Position numbers and translations under genes: made by a program | Part shown: positions 55,743 to 64,000 of the stretch, in pieces | Layout: the number at the start of each line of letters is the position of its first letter | How positions within the stretch are numbered: position 1 is the first letter of the stretch | Assembly: GCA_026129405.1 (NCBI GenBank) | Contig: JAHCID010000005.1 | Span: 270,412-334,411, forward strand | DNA: 64,000 nucleotides | Source of the DNA: a bacterium | Lineage (GTDB): Bacteria > Desulfobacterota > Binatia > DP-6 | Reading direction: 5' to 3' | The notes under the pieces: generated by a model | The model's input: only the letters and a program-made list of their open reading frames with translations | The model's database searches: none | What the model was told of the DNA's origin: nothing

Positions 55743-56491
55743 CCTTGCCGCCCGCGTACACGCTGCTGCGCGCCGGCACGGTGCAGGCGGCCGTGCGCTG
55801 CGATCTCGCGGATACCCTGGCGGCCTGGCTGCTCGCGCCCGAGCTGTGCGCGCCGGGCGACGCCGAGCCGATCGCCGGCGGCCGCGGCGCCGCCTGGCGG
55901 CTGTGCCTGCCGGGCGGCGCGCGCGCGGTGCTGCGCCGCTACCGGCGCGGCGGCTTCTTCGCGCGCTGGGTGACCGAGACGTACGTCGACCGGCCGCTGC
56001 GGCCCCTGCGCGAGCTGGCGGTGACGGTCGAGGCGCGCGCGCGCGGCGCGGCGGTGCCCGAGGTGCTGGCCGCGCGCGTGGAGGGCCGCGTCCTCTATCG
56101 CGGCGCGATCCTCACCGCCGAGATCCCCGGGGCGACGCCGGTGCTCGACGCCCTGGCCGCGACGCCCGATGCGGAGGCGCGCCGCGCGTTGGCGCGCCGG
56201 GCCGGGGAGGCGGTGGCCTCGCTGCACGTCGCGGGGGTCGTGCACGCCGACCTCAACTGCGGCAACATCCTGCTCGCGCCCGGTGCGACCGCCGGCGCGA
56301 CGGTGATCGACCTCGACCGCGCTTCGCTGCGGCGGGGGCCTCTCGGTCGGTGGCGCCGCCGGCGCGCGCTGCGCCGGCTGCACCGCTCGCTCGCGAAGCT
56401 CGACCCGGGCGGCGCGCGGGCCGGCTCCGACGCGGTCGCGGCGTTCCGCGACGGGTATGCGGCGCGGGCGGGGGGACCGTGCGCCTGCTGA
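55739..56491 (+). CDS. LPS core sugar kinase (KdkA/WaaP-like)
   Basis: 250 aa from GTG 55739 (GTGA overlap). A protein-kinase-like fold. GGRGAAWRLCLPGGARAVLRRYRRGGFF corresponds to the N-lobe with the glycine loop and a basic residue on strand 3 (Arg in VLRRYRR where Lys is usual). The catalytic loop is GVVHADLNCGNILL (Asp plus downstream Asn) and the metal Asp is in TVIDLDRASL. This closely matches KdkA, which phosphorylates Kdo in the inner core. First of three such kinases within 7.3 kb. Confidence 0.85.
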   Translation: MTLPPAYTLLRAGTVQAAVRCDLADTLAAWLLAPELCAPGDAEPIAGGRGAAWRLCLPGGARAVLRRYRRGGFFARWVTETYVDRPLRPLRELAVTVEARARGAAVPEVLAARVEGRVLYRGAILTAEIPGATPVLDALAATPDAEARRALARRAGEAVASLHVAGVVHADLNCGNILLAPGATAGATVIDLDRASLRRGPLGRWRRRRALRRLHRSLAKLDPGGARAGSDAVAAFRDGYAARAGGPCAC

Positions 56492-57499
56492 TCGTGCTGC
56501 CCGGCGCCATCGGCGACGTCGTGCGCGCGCTGCCGCTGCTCGGCCGCCTGCGCCGAGCCTGGCCGCAGGCGCATCTCGGGTGGGCGGTCGAGCCGCCGTC
56601 GGCGCCGCTGCTCGAGGGGCATCCATGGCTCGACGAGGTGCTGGTCTTCCAGCGCCGCGGCGGGGTGCGCGCGTTCGGCCCGTTCCTGGCGCGCGTGCGC
56701 GGCGGGCGCTGGGACGTGGCGCTCGACCTCGGGCGGGGCATCAAGAGCGCGCTCGTGGCGTGGGCGTCGGGGGCGAGCGACCGGCTCGGGTTCGCGCGCG
56801 CCGACGGGCGCGAGCTGGGCTGGCTCTTCGCCACGCGCCACCTGGCTCCGCAGGGCGTCGCGGTCGCGAAGCTGGAGCAGTTCCTCGGCTTCGCCGACCT
56901 GCTGGGGGCGCCGGCGGCGCCGGTCGAGTTCGGGCTGGCGGCGCGCGACGCCGAGGCGCGCGACGCGGCGGCGCTGCTGGCGTCGTTGCCGCGGCCGCTG
57001 GTCGCGGCCTGTGGGCTCGTCGTGTCCGTCGCGCGCGTGGTTCCCGGAGCGCACGGCGGCGGTGCTCGGGGCGCTCGCGCGGCGGCACGGCGGCAGCGCC
57101 GTCCTGCTCGGCACCCCGGCGGACGCGGGCTTCGCGACGGCGGTGGAGCGGGCCGCGACGAGCCCGGTGCGCGACCTCGTCGGCCGCACGTCGCTGCGCC
57201 AGCTGCTGGCGCTGCTGCCGCACACGGCGCTGGCCTTCGGGCCCGACTCGGGGGCGCTGCATCTCGCGGCGGCGGTCGGGGTGCCGGTGGTCTCCCTATG
57301 GGGCGCGACGAGCGCGTGGCGCTCCGCACCCTTCGGCTCGGAGGCCCGCGTCGTGGAGGGCGCGTCGCCGTGCCGGCCCTGCTTTCTTTCGACCTGTCCG
57401 ATCGGTCGCGTCTGCATGCAGGCCATCGACGCCGCCGCGGTGCTCGCGCACGCGGACCCGGCGCTGGACGGGGCCGCCGCGGCCGGAGGGCCGGCGTGA
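56479..57499 (+). pseudogene. GT9 heptosyltransferase I-like gene with a frameshift
   Basis: The gene starts at GTG 56479 (13-nt overlap with the kinase). Frame 1 gives LLIVLPGAIGDVVRALPLLGRL and continues to PLVAA at about 57009. The donor domain then resumes in frame 2: VGSSCPSRAWFPERTAAVLGALARRHGGSAVLLGTPAD, LLPHTALAFGPDSGALHLAAAVGVPVVSLWGATS, and the Cys cluster CRPCFLSTCPIGRVC, to the stop at 57499. Removing one T at 57010 restores a normal 339-aa GT9. Either a true frameshift or a base-calling error. When joined it would add the first heptose to Kdo, or another core sugar. Confidence 0.8.
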
Positions 57500-58286
57500 G
57501 CACGACGGCGACGACGTGGGCGCCGTGGCGCCGCGAGGGCTGGGCGGGAACGTGGCGCCCCGACGCGGGCGTCGACCTCGCCGCCGTGCTCGCGCTGGTC
57601 GCGAGCGGCGTCGGGCGCACCTCGCGCACGCGCGCAGCGTCGCCTGCGACCCCCGCCGGCACGGTGTGGGTGAAGTGACGCCCGCACCCGGCGCGCGGCG
57701 GCGCGGCGCGCCTTCGCTGCACCGGGCGCTCGCCGCGGCCGGATTCGCGGCGCCGGAGCCGCTGCTGCTCGGGACCCGCGCGCGGGCCGGGCTGCTCGTG
57801 ACCGCCGACGTCGGCGGCGAGGAGCTGCTCGCGGCGGTGGTACGCCCGGGCGCCCGCGGCGCGAAGCGCGCGCTGCTCGCGCACCTGGGCCGCGAAGTGG
57901 CGCGCCTGCACCGCGCCGGCTTCGTACACGGCGATCTCGTGCCGCCGAACCTGCGCGTGCGCGGCGGCCAGCTCGTCTTCCTCGACAACGACCGCACGCG
58001 GCGGCTGCCGTTCGCCTTCGGCGCGCGGCGCAACCTCGTGCAGCTCGGACGCTTCGTGGTGCCGGGGCTGAGTCTCACCGACCGCGTGCGCGTGCTGGCG
58101 GCCTACGCCGCCGTGCGCGGCTTCGGCGGCGCCCGGCGCCGGCGGCTCGCGCGCTGGGTGGCGCGCAAGGTGACGCAGCGCCGCTGCGCCATCGACCGCA
58201 TCGCGCCCGCCGACGCCGCGCGCGCGGGCTTCCGCGAGCTCATGCGCAGCGGCGGCCCGTTCGACCCGGGAAGGGCGGCGGCGTGA
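57496..58286 (+). pseudogene. LPS kinase (WaaP/InaA family) split by a frameshift
   Basis: Two open frames make one kinase. Frame 1 from GTG 57496 has WRREGWAGTWRPDAGVDLAAVLALVASG... and ends in GTVWVK, the strand-3 ATP-binding Lys, followed at once by TGA (57676-57678). A different frame carries on: RRGAPSLHRALAAAGFAAPEPLLLGTR, catalytic loop FVHGDLVPPNLRV, LVFLDNDRTRRLPFAFGARRNLVQLGRF, ending 58286. A GTG at 57675 overlapping the TGA could start the second part, giving two polypeptides. But the split right behind the ATP-binding Lys argues for one broken gene, or a sequencing error. Substrate: core heptose or similar. Confidence 0.75.
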
Positions 58287-59410
58287 GGCGGGCGGTCGTC
58301 ACGCTGGCGCACCCGCAGCACGCGGGCATGCTGCGCGCCCTGCGCATCCTCGACGATGCGGCGCCCGCACACGGCTGGACGCTGCACTTCGCCGTCCCGC
58401 AGCCGCACCCGCTCCTCGCCGAGGCCGGGATCGATCCGGCGCGCACGAGCGTGGTGCCGGGTCTCGGCCGCTGGCGGCGCTGGCGCAGCCGGCTGGCCGC
58501 GCCGCTCGTCGTGGGGCGTCTCGCGGCGCTCGCGCGGGACGCCGCCGTGTTCTACTCCGAGACGCTGTCGACGTTCCCGTACTGCTGGCTCGCCGGTCGG
58601 GTCACCGGCGTGCCGACGGTGGTGCACGTGTACTCGAGCTATCCGCAGGCGCGCCCGTATCGAAAGCACTGGCTGGGCCGCGCGCGCCACGTGATCGCGC
58701 CGTCGGCCGACTCGCTCGAGCTGGCGCGCCGGGCGATCGGCGGATTCGCGCCCGGCACGCGGGCGCTGGTGGCCTACAACGGCATGGACATCGGCCGCCT
58801 GGAGCGCGAGGCGGCCGCGCCGGTGCCGCCCGGGCTGCCGCCGATCCCGGCCGGGCCGCGCATCGGCATGGTGGGCAATCTCGACCCGCGCAAGAACCCG
58901 GCGACGCTGCTGGCGGCGCTGCCCGCGATCCGCGCCGCGGTGCCGGACGTGCACGTGCTCCTCGTCGGCGCCTTCCCCGACGCGGCCACCGAGGCGCGGG
59001 CGCGCGCCGAGATCGCCGCGCTCGGCGTCGGCGACGCGGTGACCGTGACCGGCTTCCTGCCGAACCCCTTCCCGCTCGTGCGTACGCTCGACGTGCTCGT
59101 GCACCCGGCCCTGCGCGATCCATTCCCGCTCGCGCTGCTCGAGGGCATGGCGCTGGCGCGGCCGATCGTGGCGTCGGCGGTGGGCGGCATCCCGGAGATG
59201 CTCGTCGACGGGGAGAGCGGCGTCCTGATGGCGCCCGAGGATCCGGCCGCGCTCGCGCAGGCGGTGATCGGGCTGCTGCGCGATCCGGGGCGCCGGGCGG
59301 CGATCGGTGCGGCGGCGCACGCCCGGCTCGCGGGGACCTTCTCGCTCGCCGGCTTCGCGGCGACCATGTTCGCCGCCTTCGACGCGGCGGCGGGGGAGGC
59401 GGGCCGATGA
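58283..59410 (+). CDS. Glycosyltransferase family 4
   Basis: 375 aa from GTG 58283 (GTGA overlap). GT-B fold. The N-terminal half is acceptor-side (VVTLAHPQHAGMLRALRILDDAA, PTVVHVYSSYPQARPYRKHWLGRARHVIAPSADSLELARR). The donor-side half has RIGMVGNLDPRKNPATLLAALPAI, VLLVGAFPD, VTVTGFLPNPFPLVRTLDVLVHPALRDPFPLALLEGMALARPIVASAVGGIPEMLVDGESGVL, which contains the E-x7-E motif. Sugar specificity is unknown; an LPS-core role is inferred from context. Confidence 0.9.
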   Translation: MRRAVVTLAHPQHAGMLRALRILDDAAPAHGWTLHFAVPQPHPLLAEAGIDPARTSVVPGLGRWRRWRSRLAAPLVVGRLAALARDAAVFYSETLSTFPYCWLAGRVTGVPTVVHVYSSYPQARPYRKHWLGRARHVIAPSADSLELARRAIGGFAPGTRALVAYNGMDIGRLEREAAAPVPPGLPPIPAGPRIGMVGNLDPRKNPATLLAALPAIRAAVPDVHVLLVGAFPDAATEARARAEIAALGVGDAVTVTGFLPNPFPLVRTLDVLVHPALRDPFPLALLEGMALARPIVASAVGGIPEMLVDGESGVLMAPEDPAALAQAVIGLLRDPGRRAAIGAAAHARLAGTFSLAGFAATMFAAFDAAAGEAGR

Positions 59411-60318
59411 GCCGCGTCGCGGTGATCGTGCCGACGTGGAATCGGGCCCACACGCTGGCGGCCAGCGTCGAGAGCCTGCTCGGGCAGGAGGGCGTCGAGC
59501 CGCAGGTCGTCGTCGTCGACGACGGCTCGACGGACGACACCCCGGCGGTGCTCGCGCGCCTCGGCGAGGATCCGCGCGTGCACGTGGTGCGCGGCACGCA
59601 TCAGGGCATCGCCGCCGCACGCAACGCCGGGCTCGCCGCCGTGACCGACGCGCCGTACGTCGCCTTCCACGACTCGGACGACCTGGCGCTGCCGGGCCGT
59701 CTGGCGGTGCCGACGGCGTACCTCGACGCGCATCGTGAGATCGATCTCGTCATGATGAACGGCCGCATGCTGCCGCCGGAGGACGCGCCGCACGAGCCCG
59801 AGGAGCCGTGGATCCGGCCCGAGGTAGCCCGCGCCCTGGCGTCGCGGCCGATCGGCGTGGCGGAGGTGTTCCGCTGGAACCTCGGCCAGCTCCAGGGGAT
59901 GTGCTTCACGCGGCGCGCGCTCGCGGCGGTCGGCCCGCTCGACGGCTCGTTCACCATCCTCGACGACCTGGACCTCGTGCTGCGGGTGACGGCCCGCTTC
60001 CAGGCGGTCTTCCTCGACGTGCCGGCGTTCGCCTATCGCCGGCATCCCGGCGGCGTCGCACGCAACCGCGAGCGCGTGCGCGAGGAGTCGATCCGGCTCG
60101 CCGACAAGCTCGCCGCCGGGCATCCCGAGGTGCTCGAGGTGCTCGGGAGGGAGACCTTCCGCCGCCGCCAGGCACGGCGCTGGGCCCGGCTCGCACGCGC
60201 GCGGGCGAAGGCCGGCGACGTCGAGGGGGCGCGGACGGCGATCGAGCGGGCGCAGCGCCTGGAGCCGCAGAACGTCCGCTGGCGCCTGCAGGCGCTGTGG
60301 CTGCGGCTGCGGGGCTGA
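59407..60318 (+). CDS. Glycosyltransferase family 2
   Basis: 303 aa from ATG 59407 (ATGA overlap). GT-A fold with VAVIVPTWNRAHTLAASVESLL, VVVVDDGSTDDTPAVLARL, GIAAARNAGLAAV, and the DxD-like HDSDDLALPGRL. The acceptor region has GMCFTRRALAAVGPLDGSFTILDDLDLVLRV. A C-terminal basic helical extension (about 245-303; RRQARRWARLARARAKAGDVEGARTAIERAQRLEP) looks like a TPR-type helix pair. Sugar unknown. Confidence 0.9.
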   Translation: MSRVAVIVPTWNRAHTLAASVESLLGQEGVEPQVVVVDDGSTDDTPAVLARLGEDPRVHVVRGTHQGIAAARNAGLAAVTDAPYVAFHDSDDLALPGRLAVPTAYLDAHREIDLVMMNGRMLPPEDAPHEPEEPWIRPEVARALASRPIGVAEVFRWNLGQLQGMCFTRRALAAVGPLDGSFTILDDLDLVLRVTARFQAVFLDVPAFAYRRHPGGVARNRERVREESIRLADKLAAGHPEVLEVLGRETFRRRQARRWARLARARAKAGDVEGARTAIERAQRLEPQNVRWRLQALWLRLRG

Positions 60319-61437
60319 TGCGGATCGCGTTTCTGCACCGCAGCCTCGCGGGCGGCGGCACCGAGGCGGACCTGCGTCGCATGGCATCCGGGCTGGTCGC
60401 CCGCGGGCACGCCGTCACCGTCTTCTGCGCCAAGCCGCGCGGCGCGCCGGAAGGGGTCGCGGTGCGCCGGGTGCCGGTCGTGCGCGCCGGGCGCCTGCTG
60501 CGGCTGCTCTCGTTCGCGCTGCTCGCCCCGCGCCTGGCGGCGAGCGAGCCGTGGGACGTGGTGGTCGGGTTCGGGCGCACGCTGCGCCAGGACGTCGTGC
60601 GGGTCGGGGGCGGTACGCACCGCAGCTACCTGGCGCGCATGGAGGCGGACGGCTTCCGCGCGGCGGCGCGCGGGCCGTACCATCGCGCGATCCTCGCGCT
60701 CGAGCGGCGCATGTTCGCGCCGGGCGCGTACCGGCGCGTGCTGACGGTGTCGGCGCTCGCGGCCGACGAGGTGGTGCACGACTACGCGGTGCCGCGCGCC
60801 CGCGTCGCGGTGGTCTACAACGGCGTCGACCTCGTGCGCTTCGATCCGGCGGCGCGCGCGCGCCTCGGACCGCCGCTGCGCGCGGCGCTCGGCATCGCCG
60901 CCGACCGGCGCGTGTGCGCGGCGGTCGGCAGCGGCTTCGTGCGCAAGGGCTTCGACCTGCTGCTCGAGCTGTGGGCGACGCAGGCGCCGCCCGCCACGGT
61001 CCTCGTCCTCGTCGGCGACGACGAGCGCCTCGGCCGCTGGCGGCGCCGCGCGGCGGCGCCCGAGCTCGCCGGCCGCGTCGTGGTGACGGGGCCGCGCGCG
61101 GACGTCGAGGCGGTGTACGCGCTGGCGGACGCGGTCTGCGTGCCGTCGCGGCAGGAGGCGTTCGGCAACGTCGTGCTCGAAGCCTGCGCCGCCGGCGTGC
61201 CGGTGGTGACGACGCGCCGGGCGGGCGCGGCGGAGCTGCTCGACGGTCCGCTCGCGACGCTGGTCGTCGCGTCGCCCGACGACCGCGCGGTCTCGCCGCG
61301 GCCCTGGCGCGCGCTCGGGCCCGAAAGGGCCGGCCCTCGGCGCCGCGGCGCGCCGGCGCGCCGCGACGCTCACCTGGGACACGCACGTGGCGGCGGTGGA
61401 GCGGGTGCTCGCGGAGGCGGCGCATGCGCGCGCCTGA
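60318..61437 (+). pseudogene. Glycosyltransferase family 4 gene with C-terminal frameshifts
   Basis: Starts at ATG 60318 (TGATG overlap). Frame 0 gives a good GT4: IAFLHRSLAGGGTEADLRRMASGLV, VVYNGVDLVRFDP, VCAAVGSGFVRKGFDLLLELW, AVCVPSRQEAFGNVVLEACAAGVPVVTTRRAGAAELL, ending LVVASPDDRA at about 61289. The expected tail is scattered over the other frames: GLAAALARA (frame 2, from 61289) and [33 protein letters not shown] (frame 1, from 61333) to TGA 61437. At least two small indels are implied in 61288-61332, a GC-rich stretch. The catalytic E-x7-E is before the break, so an abnormal tail might still be tolerated. Confidence 0.75.
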
Positions 61438-63004
61438 CGCGCCGACGATCGTGCACGGGCCGCTGCGCGCCTGGGTCGCACCGGGCGAGCGGCTCACGGA
61501 CGCGGTCGGGCCCGACGGCGATCCGGACCGGCTGCTGACGCATCCGCACTGCCGGGTGGTGAAGTTCCAGCGCAAGGTGGCGGTCGGCGACATCGACACG
61601 CCGGTCGGGACCCTGTTCGTGAAGCGCTACAACGTGCACGCCTGGCGCGTGCTCGTCGCCAGCCTCGGGCAGCCGTCGCCGGCGGTGCGCGCGTTCATGG
61701 CGGCGGCGGCGCTGGCGGAGCGCGGCTTCGGCGTGCCGCCGGTGGTGGCGGCGGTCGAGTACCGGCGCGCGGGCCTGTGCATGCGCAGCTTCTTCGTGAC
61801 CCGCGCCGTCACCGAGGCGGAGACGGCGGACGTGCGCTGGCAGGCCCTCACGCGGCGAGCGGCCGATCGGGCGTGCCGGCACGCACGCCGGGCGTTGGCG
61901 CGGGCGCTGGGGACGCTGTTTCGCGCCCTGCACGCGCGCGGCGTCTACCACGCGGATCTGAAGGACGTGAACATCCTCGTGCGCGGCGCGCCGGAGGCGC
62001 CCGAGCTGGTGCTGCTCGATCTCGAGCGGGTCACCGTCGGGCCTGCGCCGTCGCTGCGGCGGCGGACGAAGAACCTGGTCCAGCTGGAGCGCACGCTCGG
62101 CCGGCTGGCGAGCCGTACGGATCGGCTGCGCATCCTCGTCGCCTACCTCGGCCCCGAGGCCGAGCGCGCGGTGCGGCGCCGCTGGGCGAAGCGCGTGCTG
62201 CGCGCGGCGGCGCGCAAGGAGCGCGCGCGCCGCCGTCCCGCGCCGCCCGTGCGGCGGGACACGGTGTCCTGCACGGTGGTCTGCCAGGACGAGGCGGGGC
62301 AGATCGCCGGCTGCCTCTCGAGCGTCGCGTGGTGCGACGAGATCGTGGTCGTCGACGGCGGCTCGCACGACGACACGCCCGCGATCGCGCGCCGCTTCAC
62401 GCCGAAGGTGATCCACAACGCCTGGCCCGGGTATCGCGCCCAGAAGCAGTTCGCGCTCGAGCACTCGAGCGCGCAGTGGGTGCTGAACCTCGACGCCGAC
62501 GAGCGCGTCACGGCGGAGCTCGCCACCGAGATCCAGCGTGCGCTGCGCGAGGTGCCGGTGCCGATCGACGGCTTCCGCATCCCGCGCCTGGTGTCGTACC
62601 TCGGACGCTGGTGGTACCGGGGCGGCTGGTACCCGCGCCCGGTGCTGCGCCTGGTGCGCCGCGCGCACACCACCTGGGGGGGGACCGACCCGCACGACCG
62701 TGCCGAGGTGCCGGGGCGGGTGGTCGGCATGCGCCACCCCATCCTCCACTACACGTACGACGACATCGCCGATCATCTGCGCTCGGTGGACAAGCTCACC
62801 GCGGTCGCGGCGACCCAGGTGCCGCGGGGACGACGGGTGGGGACGGCCCGCCTGATCGGCGAGCCCGCCTGGCGCTTCGTGCGCGCCTTCGTCGTCAAGC
62901 GGGGCGCGTTGGAGGGGCTGCCGGGGCTGTTCGTCGCGGCGACCGACGCGTTCTACACCTTCCTGCGCTGGGCGCGGGTGTGGGAGCGGGAGCGGCGCCC
63001 GTGA
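61424..63004 (+). CDS. Fusion of WaaP-type LPS kinase and WaaE-type glycosyltransferase
   Basis: 526 aa from ATG 61424. Kinase part (about 40-275): strand-3 K67 (TLFVKRYNVHAW), catalytic loop GVYHADLKDVNILV with D178, and LVLLDLERV for metal binding. It is of the lipopolysaccharide kinase/InaA type. From about 279 a complete GT2 of the WaaE/KdtX kind begins: SCTVVCQDEAGQIAGCLSSVAWCDEIVVVDGGSHDDT, DxD at D357-A-D359 (VLNLDADERVT), YLGRWWYRGGWYPRPVLRLVRR, MRHPILHYTYDDIADHL. One polypeptide would thus add a sugar and a phosphate to the inner core. No stop or frame change lies between the domains. Confidence 0.88.
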   Translation: MRAPDAPTIVHGPLRAWVAPGERLTDAVGPDGDPDRLLTHPHCRVVKFQRKVAVGDIDTPVGTLFVKRYNVHAWRVLVASLGQPSPAVRAFMAAAALAERGFGVPPVVAAVEYRRAGLCMRSFFVTRAVTEAETADVRWQALTRRAADRACRHARRALARALGTLFRALHARGVYHADLKDVNILVRGAPEAPELVLLDLERVTVGPAPSLRRRTKNLVQLERTLGRLASRTDRLRILVAYLGPEAERAVRRRWAKRVLRAAARKERARRRPAPPVRRDTVSCTVVCQDEAGQIAGCLSSVAWCDEIVVVDGGSHDDTPAIARRFTPKVIHNAWPGYRAQKQFALEHSSAQWVLNLDADERVTAELATEIQRALREVPVPIDGFRIPRLVSYLGRWWYRGGWYPRPVLRLVRRAHTTWGGTDPHDRAEVPGRVVGMRHPILHYTYDDIADHLRSVDKLTAVAATQVPRGRRVGTARLIGEPAWRFVRAFVVKRGALEGLPGLFVAATDAFYTFLRWARVWERERRP

Positions 63005-63891
63005 CCCGTGCGCGGGTGTCGGTGGTGGTGGTCAACTGGAACGCGGGCGAGGCGCTCGGCGCCTGCCTCGACAGCCTCGCCGCCGACCCGCCGCGCGACG
63101 GCCCCGGACGGCGCGAGGTCGTGGTCGTCGACAACGCCTCGGAGGACGCGAGCCTCGGGCTGGCGCGGGCGCGCGGGCCGGCGATCCGGCTCGTCGAGAC
63201 CGGCAGCAACCTCGGCTTCGCCGCCGGCGCCAACCGCGGCGCGGAGGCGGCGACGGGCGACGTGCTCGTCTTCCTCAACCCGGACGCCCGCGTGCGCCCG
63301 GGCGCCCTCGACGCCCTCGTCGACGCGCTCGGCTCCGTGCCCGGCGCCGGCATCGCCGGCGGCGGGCTCTGCGACGCCCGCGGGCGCTGGCAGCCCGCGT
63401 CGGCACGCTTCGGCCCCATCCGCCACCTGTTGCTCGACACCACGCCCGGCCGCGCGGCCGCGCGCCGCCGCCGGGCCCCGCACGTCGTCGAGTGGGTGTA
63501 CGGGACGTTCGTGGCGGTGCGGCGCGACGTCTTCGCCCGGCTCGGGGGCTTCGACGCGAGCTACTTCTGCTACGGCGAGGACATGGACCTGTGTCACCGC
63601 GCCGCGGAGCTCGGCATCCGGACGATCCAGGTGCCCGGCGCGGTGGCCGAGCACGGCACCAACGTCTCGGCGACGCGGCGTTTCGGCAGCGGGCGCGAAG
63701 CCGCGGTCGTCGCCGGCGAGCTGCGCTTCTATACCCGCCGCGGCCGCCGGCTCGACGTGCCGCTCTTCCGCGCCCTCGCCGTGGCGAAGTTCGGGACCAA
63801 GGCGGCGCTCGCGGCGCTCACCGGACGGCCGGCGGCGGTCGAGGTCTACGGCCGCGTGGTACGCGCCTGCCTCGCGCCGGTGGCGGCATGA
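63001..63891 (+). CDS. Rhamnosyltransferase-like glycosyltransferase family 2
   Basis: 296 aa from GTG 63001 (GTGA overlap). WbbL-like GT2: VSVVVVNWNAGEALGACLDSLA, VVVVDNASEDASLGLAR, NLGFAAGANRGAEAATGDVLVFLNPDARV (DxD as NPDA), VEWVYGTFVAVRRDVFARLGGFDASYFCYGEDMDLCHRAAELG. The C-terminus carries a long basic helical segment. It probably adds a deoxyhexose such as rhamnose to core or O-antigen primer; sugar choice is inference. Confidence 0.9.
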   Translation: MTRARVSVVVVNWNAGEALGACLDSLAADPPRDGPGRREVVVVDNASEDASLGLARARGPAIRLVETGSNLGFAAGANRGAEAATGDVLVFLNPDARVRPGALDALVDALGSVPGAGIAGGGLCDARGRWQPASARFGPIRHLLLDTTPGRAAARRRRAPHVVEWVYGTFVAVRRDVFARLGGFDASYFCYGEDMDLCHRAAELGIRTIQVPGAVAEHGTNVSATRRFGSGREAAVVAGELRFYTRRGRRLDVPLFRALAVAKFGTKAALAALTGRPAAVEVYGRVVRACLAPVAA

Positions 63892-64000
63892 GCGCGCCGG
63901 CGCGCGCCGGCGCGGTGGTGACGCTGGCAGTGCCGTGCCGCACCGACGAGCCGGAGCTGGGGCACACGCTCGCGACCGCGTGGCGCAGCTGGCGAGCGGC
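63888..64000 (+). CDS. Start of a further glycosyltransferase-like gene, cut by window edge
   Basis: ATG 63888 overlaps the previous stop (ATGA). Thirty-seven codons are seen: after a short Ala/Arg lead, VVTLAVPCRTDEPELGHTL looks like the first strand and helix of a GT2 enzyme. Too little sequence for a firm call. Confidence 0.45.
   Translation, partial: MSAPARAGAVVTLAVPCRTDEPELGHTLATAWRSWRA

Noticed and set aside
57496..57678. Independent 60-aa gene between the GT9 and kinase genes
   Set aside because: Its sequence matches the N-terminal lobe of the kinase and ends in the ATP-binding VWVK, so it is better read as part of that gene.
55739..64000. LPS-core cluster as a horizontally acquired island
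   Set aside because: GC content, GTGA overlaps and codon style match the lpx genes before it, and no mobile element or tRNA flanks it.

Overview
This window comes from a very GC-rich (roughly 70 percent or more, estimated by eye), Gram-negative bacterium with a lipid A/LPS outer membrane. The gene order lysS, lolC/E-type permease, lolD, bamA, ompH, fabZ/lpxA, lpxI, Gfo/Idh oxidoreductase, lpxB, msbA, DUF374 acyltransferase, waaA, lpxK, Trm112-like, then heptosyltransferases resembles deltaproteobacterial lineages (Geobacter, Myxococcota or Binatota types). That placement is inferred from gene order and style; no rRNA gene is present to confirm it. Genes are tightly packed. GTGA or ATGA start/stop overlaps are very common, and I saw no CRISPR array, tRNA, rRNA or insertion sequence.

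Region 1 (1-10.7 kb) is a mixed envelope and signalling zone. It holds a caspase/C13-like lipoprotein cut by the window edge, a small membrane protein, a cupin lipoprotein, and a secreted small protein. A pair of haem proteins follows: a CX5CH lipoprotein and a CXXCH-beta-barrel protein. Then come a lysine-methyltransferase-like enzyme, a PAS histidine kinase/NtrC pair, an ECF sigma/anti-sigma/DUF3106 operon and a third secreted protein with a C-terminal haem motif.

Region 2 (10.9-31 kb) is mostly housekeeping. It carries uvrB-uvrC-comEC, a LuxR-type two-component system, an A-type Fe-S carrier, phosphoglycolate-phosphatase-like HAD, glgA-galT-lon, and DUF2203-HAD-LOG. It also has an MTHFS-like gene downstream of a compact tRNA T-loop modification operon (ubiquitin-like TtuB, TtuA, TrmI), and two small zinc-ribbon proteins.

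Region 3 (31-38 kb) has a RluA-family pseudouridine synthase, a mannose-1-phosphate guanylyltransferase, a PlsB glycerol-3-phosphate acyltransferase and a large secreted tandem-repeat protein.

Region 4 (38-64 kb) is one nearly continuous outer-membrane biogenesis operon. lysS is followed by Lol lipoprotein export, BamA/OmpH, a FabZ-LpxA fusion, the rest of the Raetz pathway (lpxD is missing at its usual place) and an LPS-core cluster. The core cluster holds glycosyltransferases of families 2, 4 and 9 and three WaaP/InaA-type sugar kinases, one of them fused to a WaaE-like glycosyltransferase. Three core genes (a GT9, a kinase and a GT4) are interrupted by frameshifts between 57.0 and 61.4 kb. 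These are either local decay or local sequence error.

The most interesting points are the FabZ-LpxA fusion, the kinase-glycosyltransferase fusion, the TtuB-TtuA-TrmI operon whose ubiquitin-like protein ends in GG-Ala-Leu, the unusual haem motif, and repeated signs of leaderless transcription and of shared hairpins between convergent genes.
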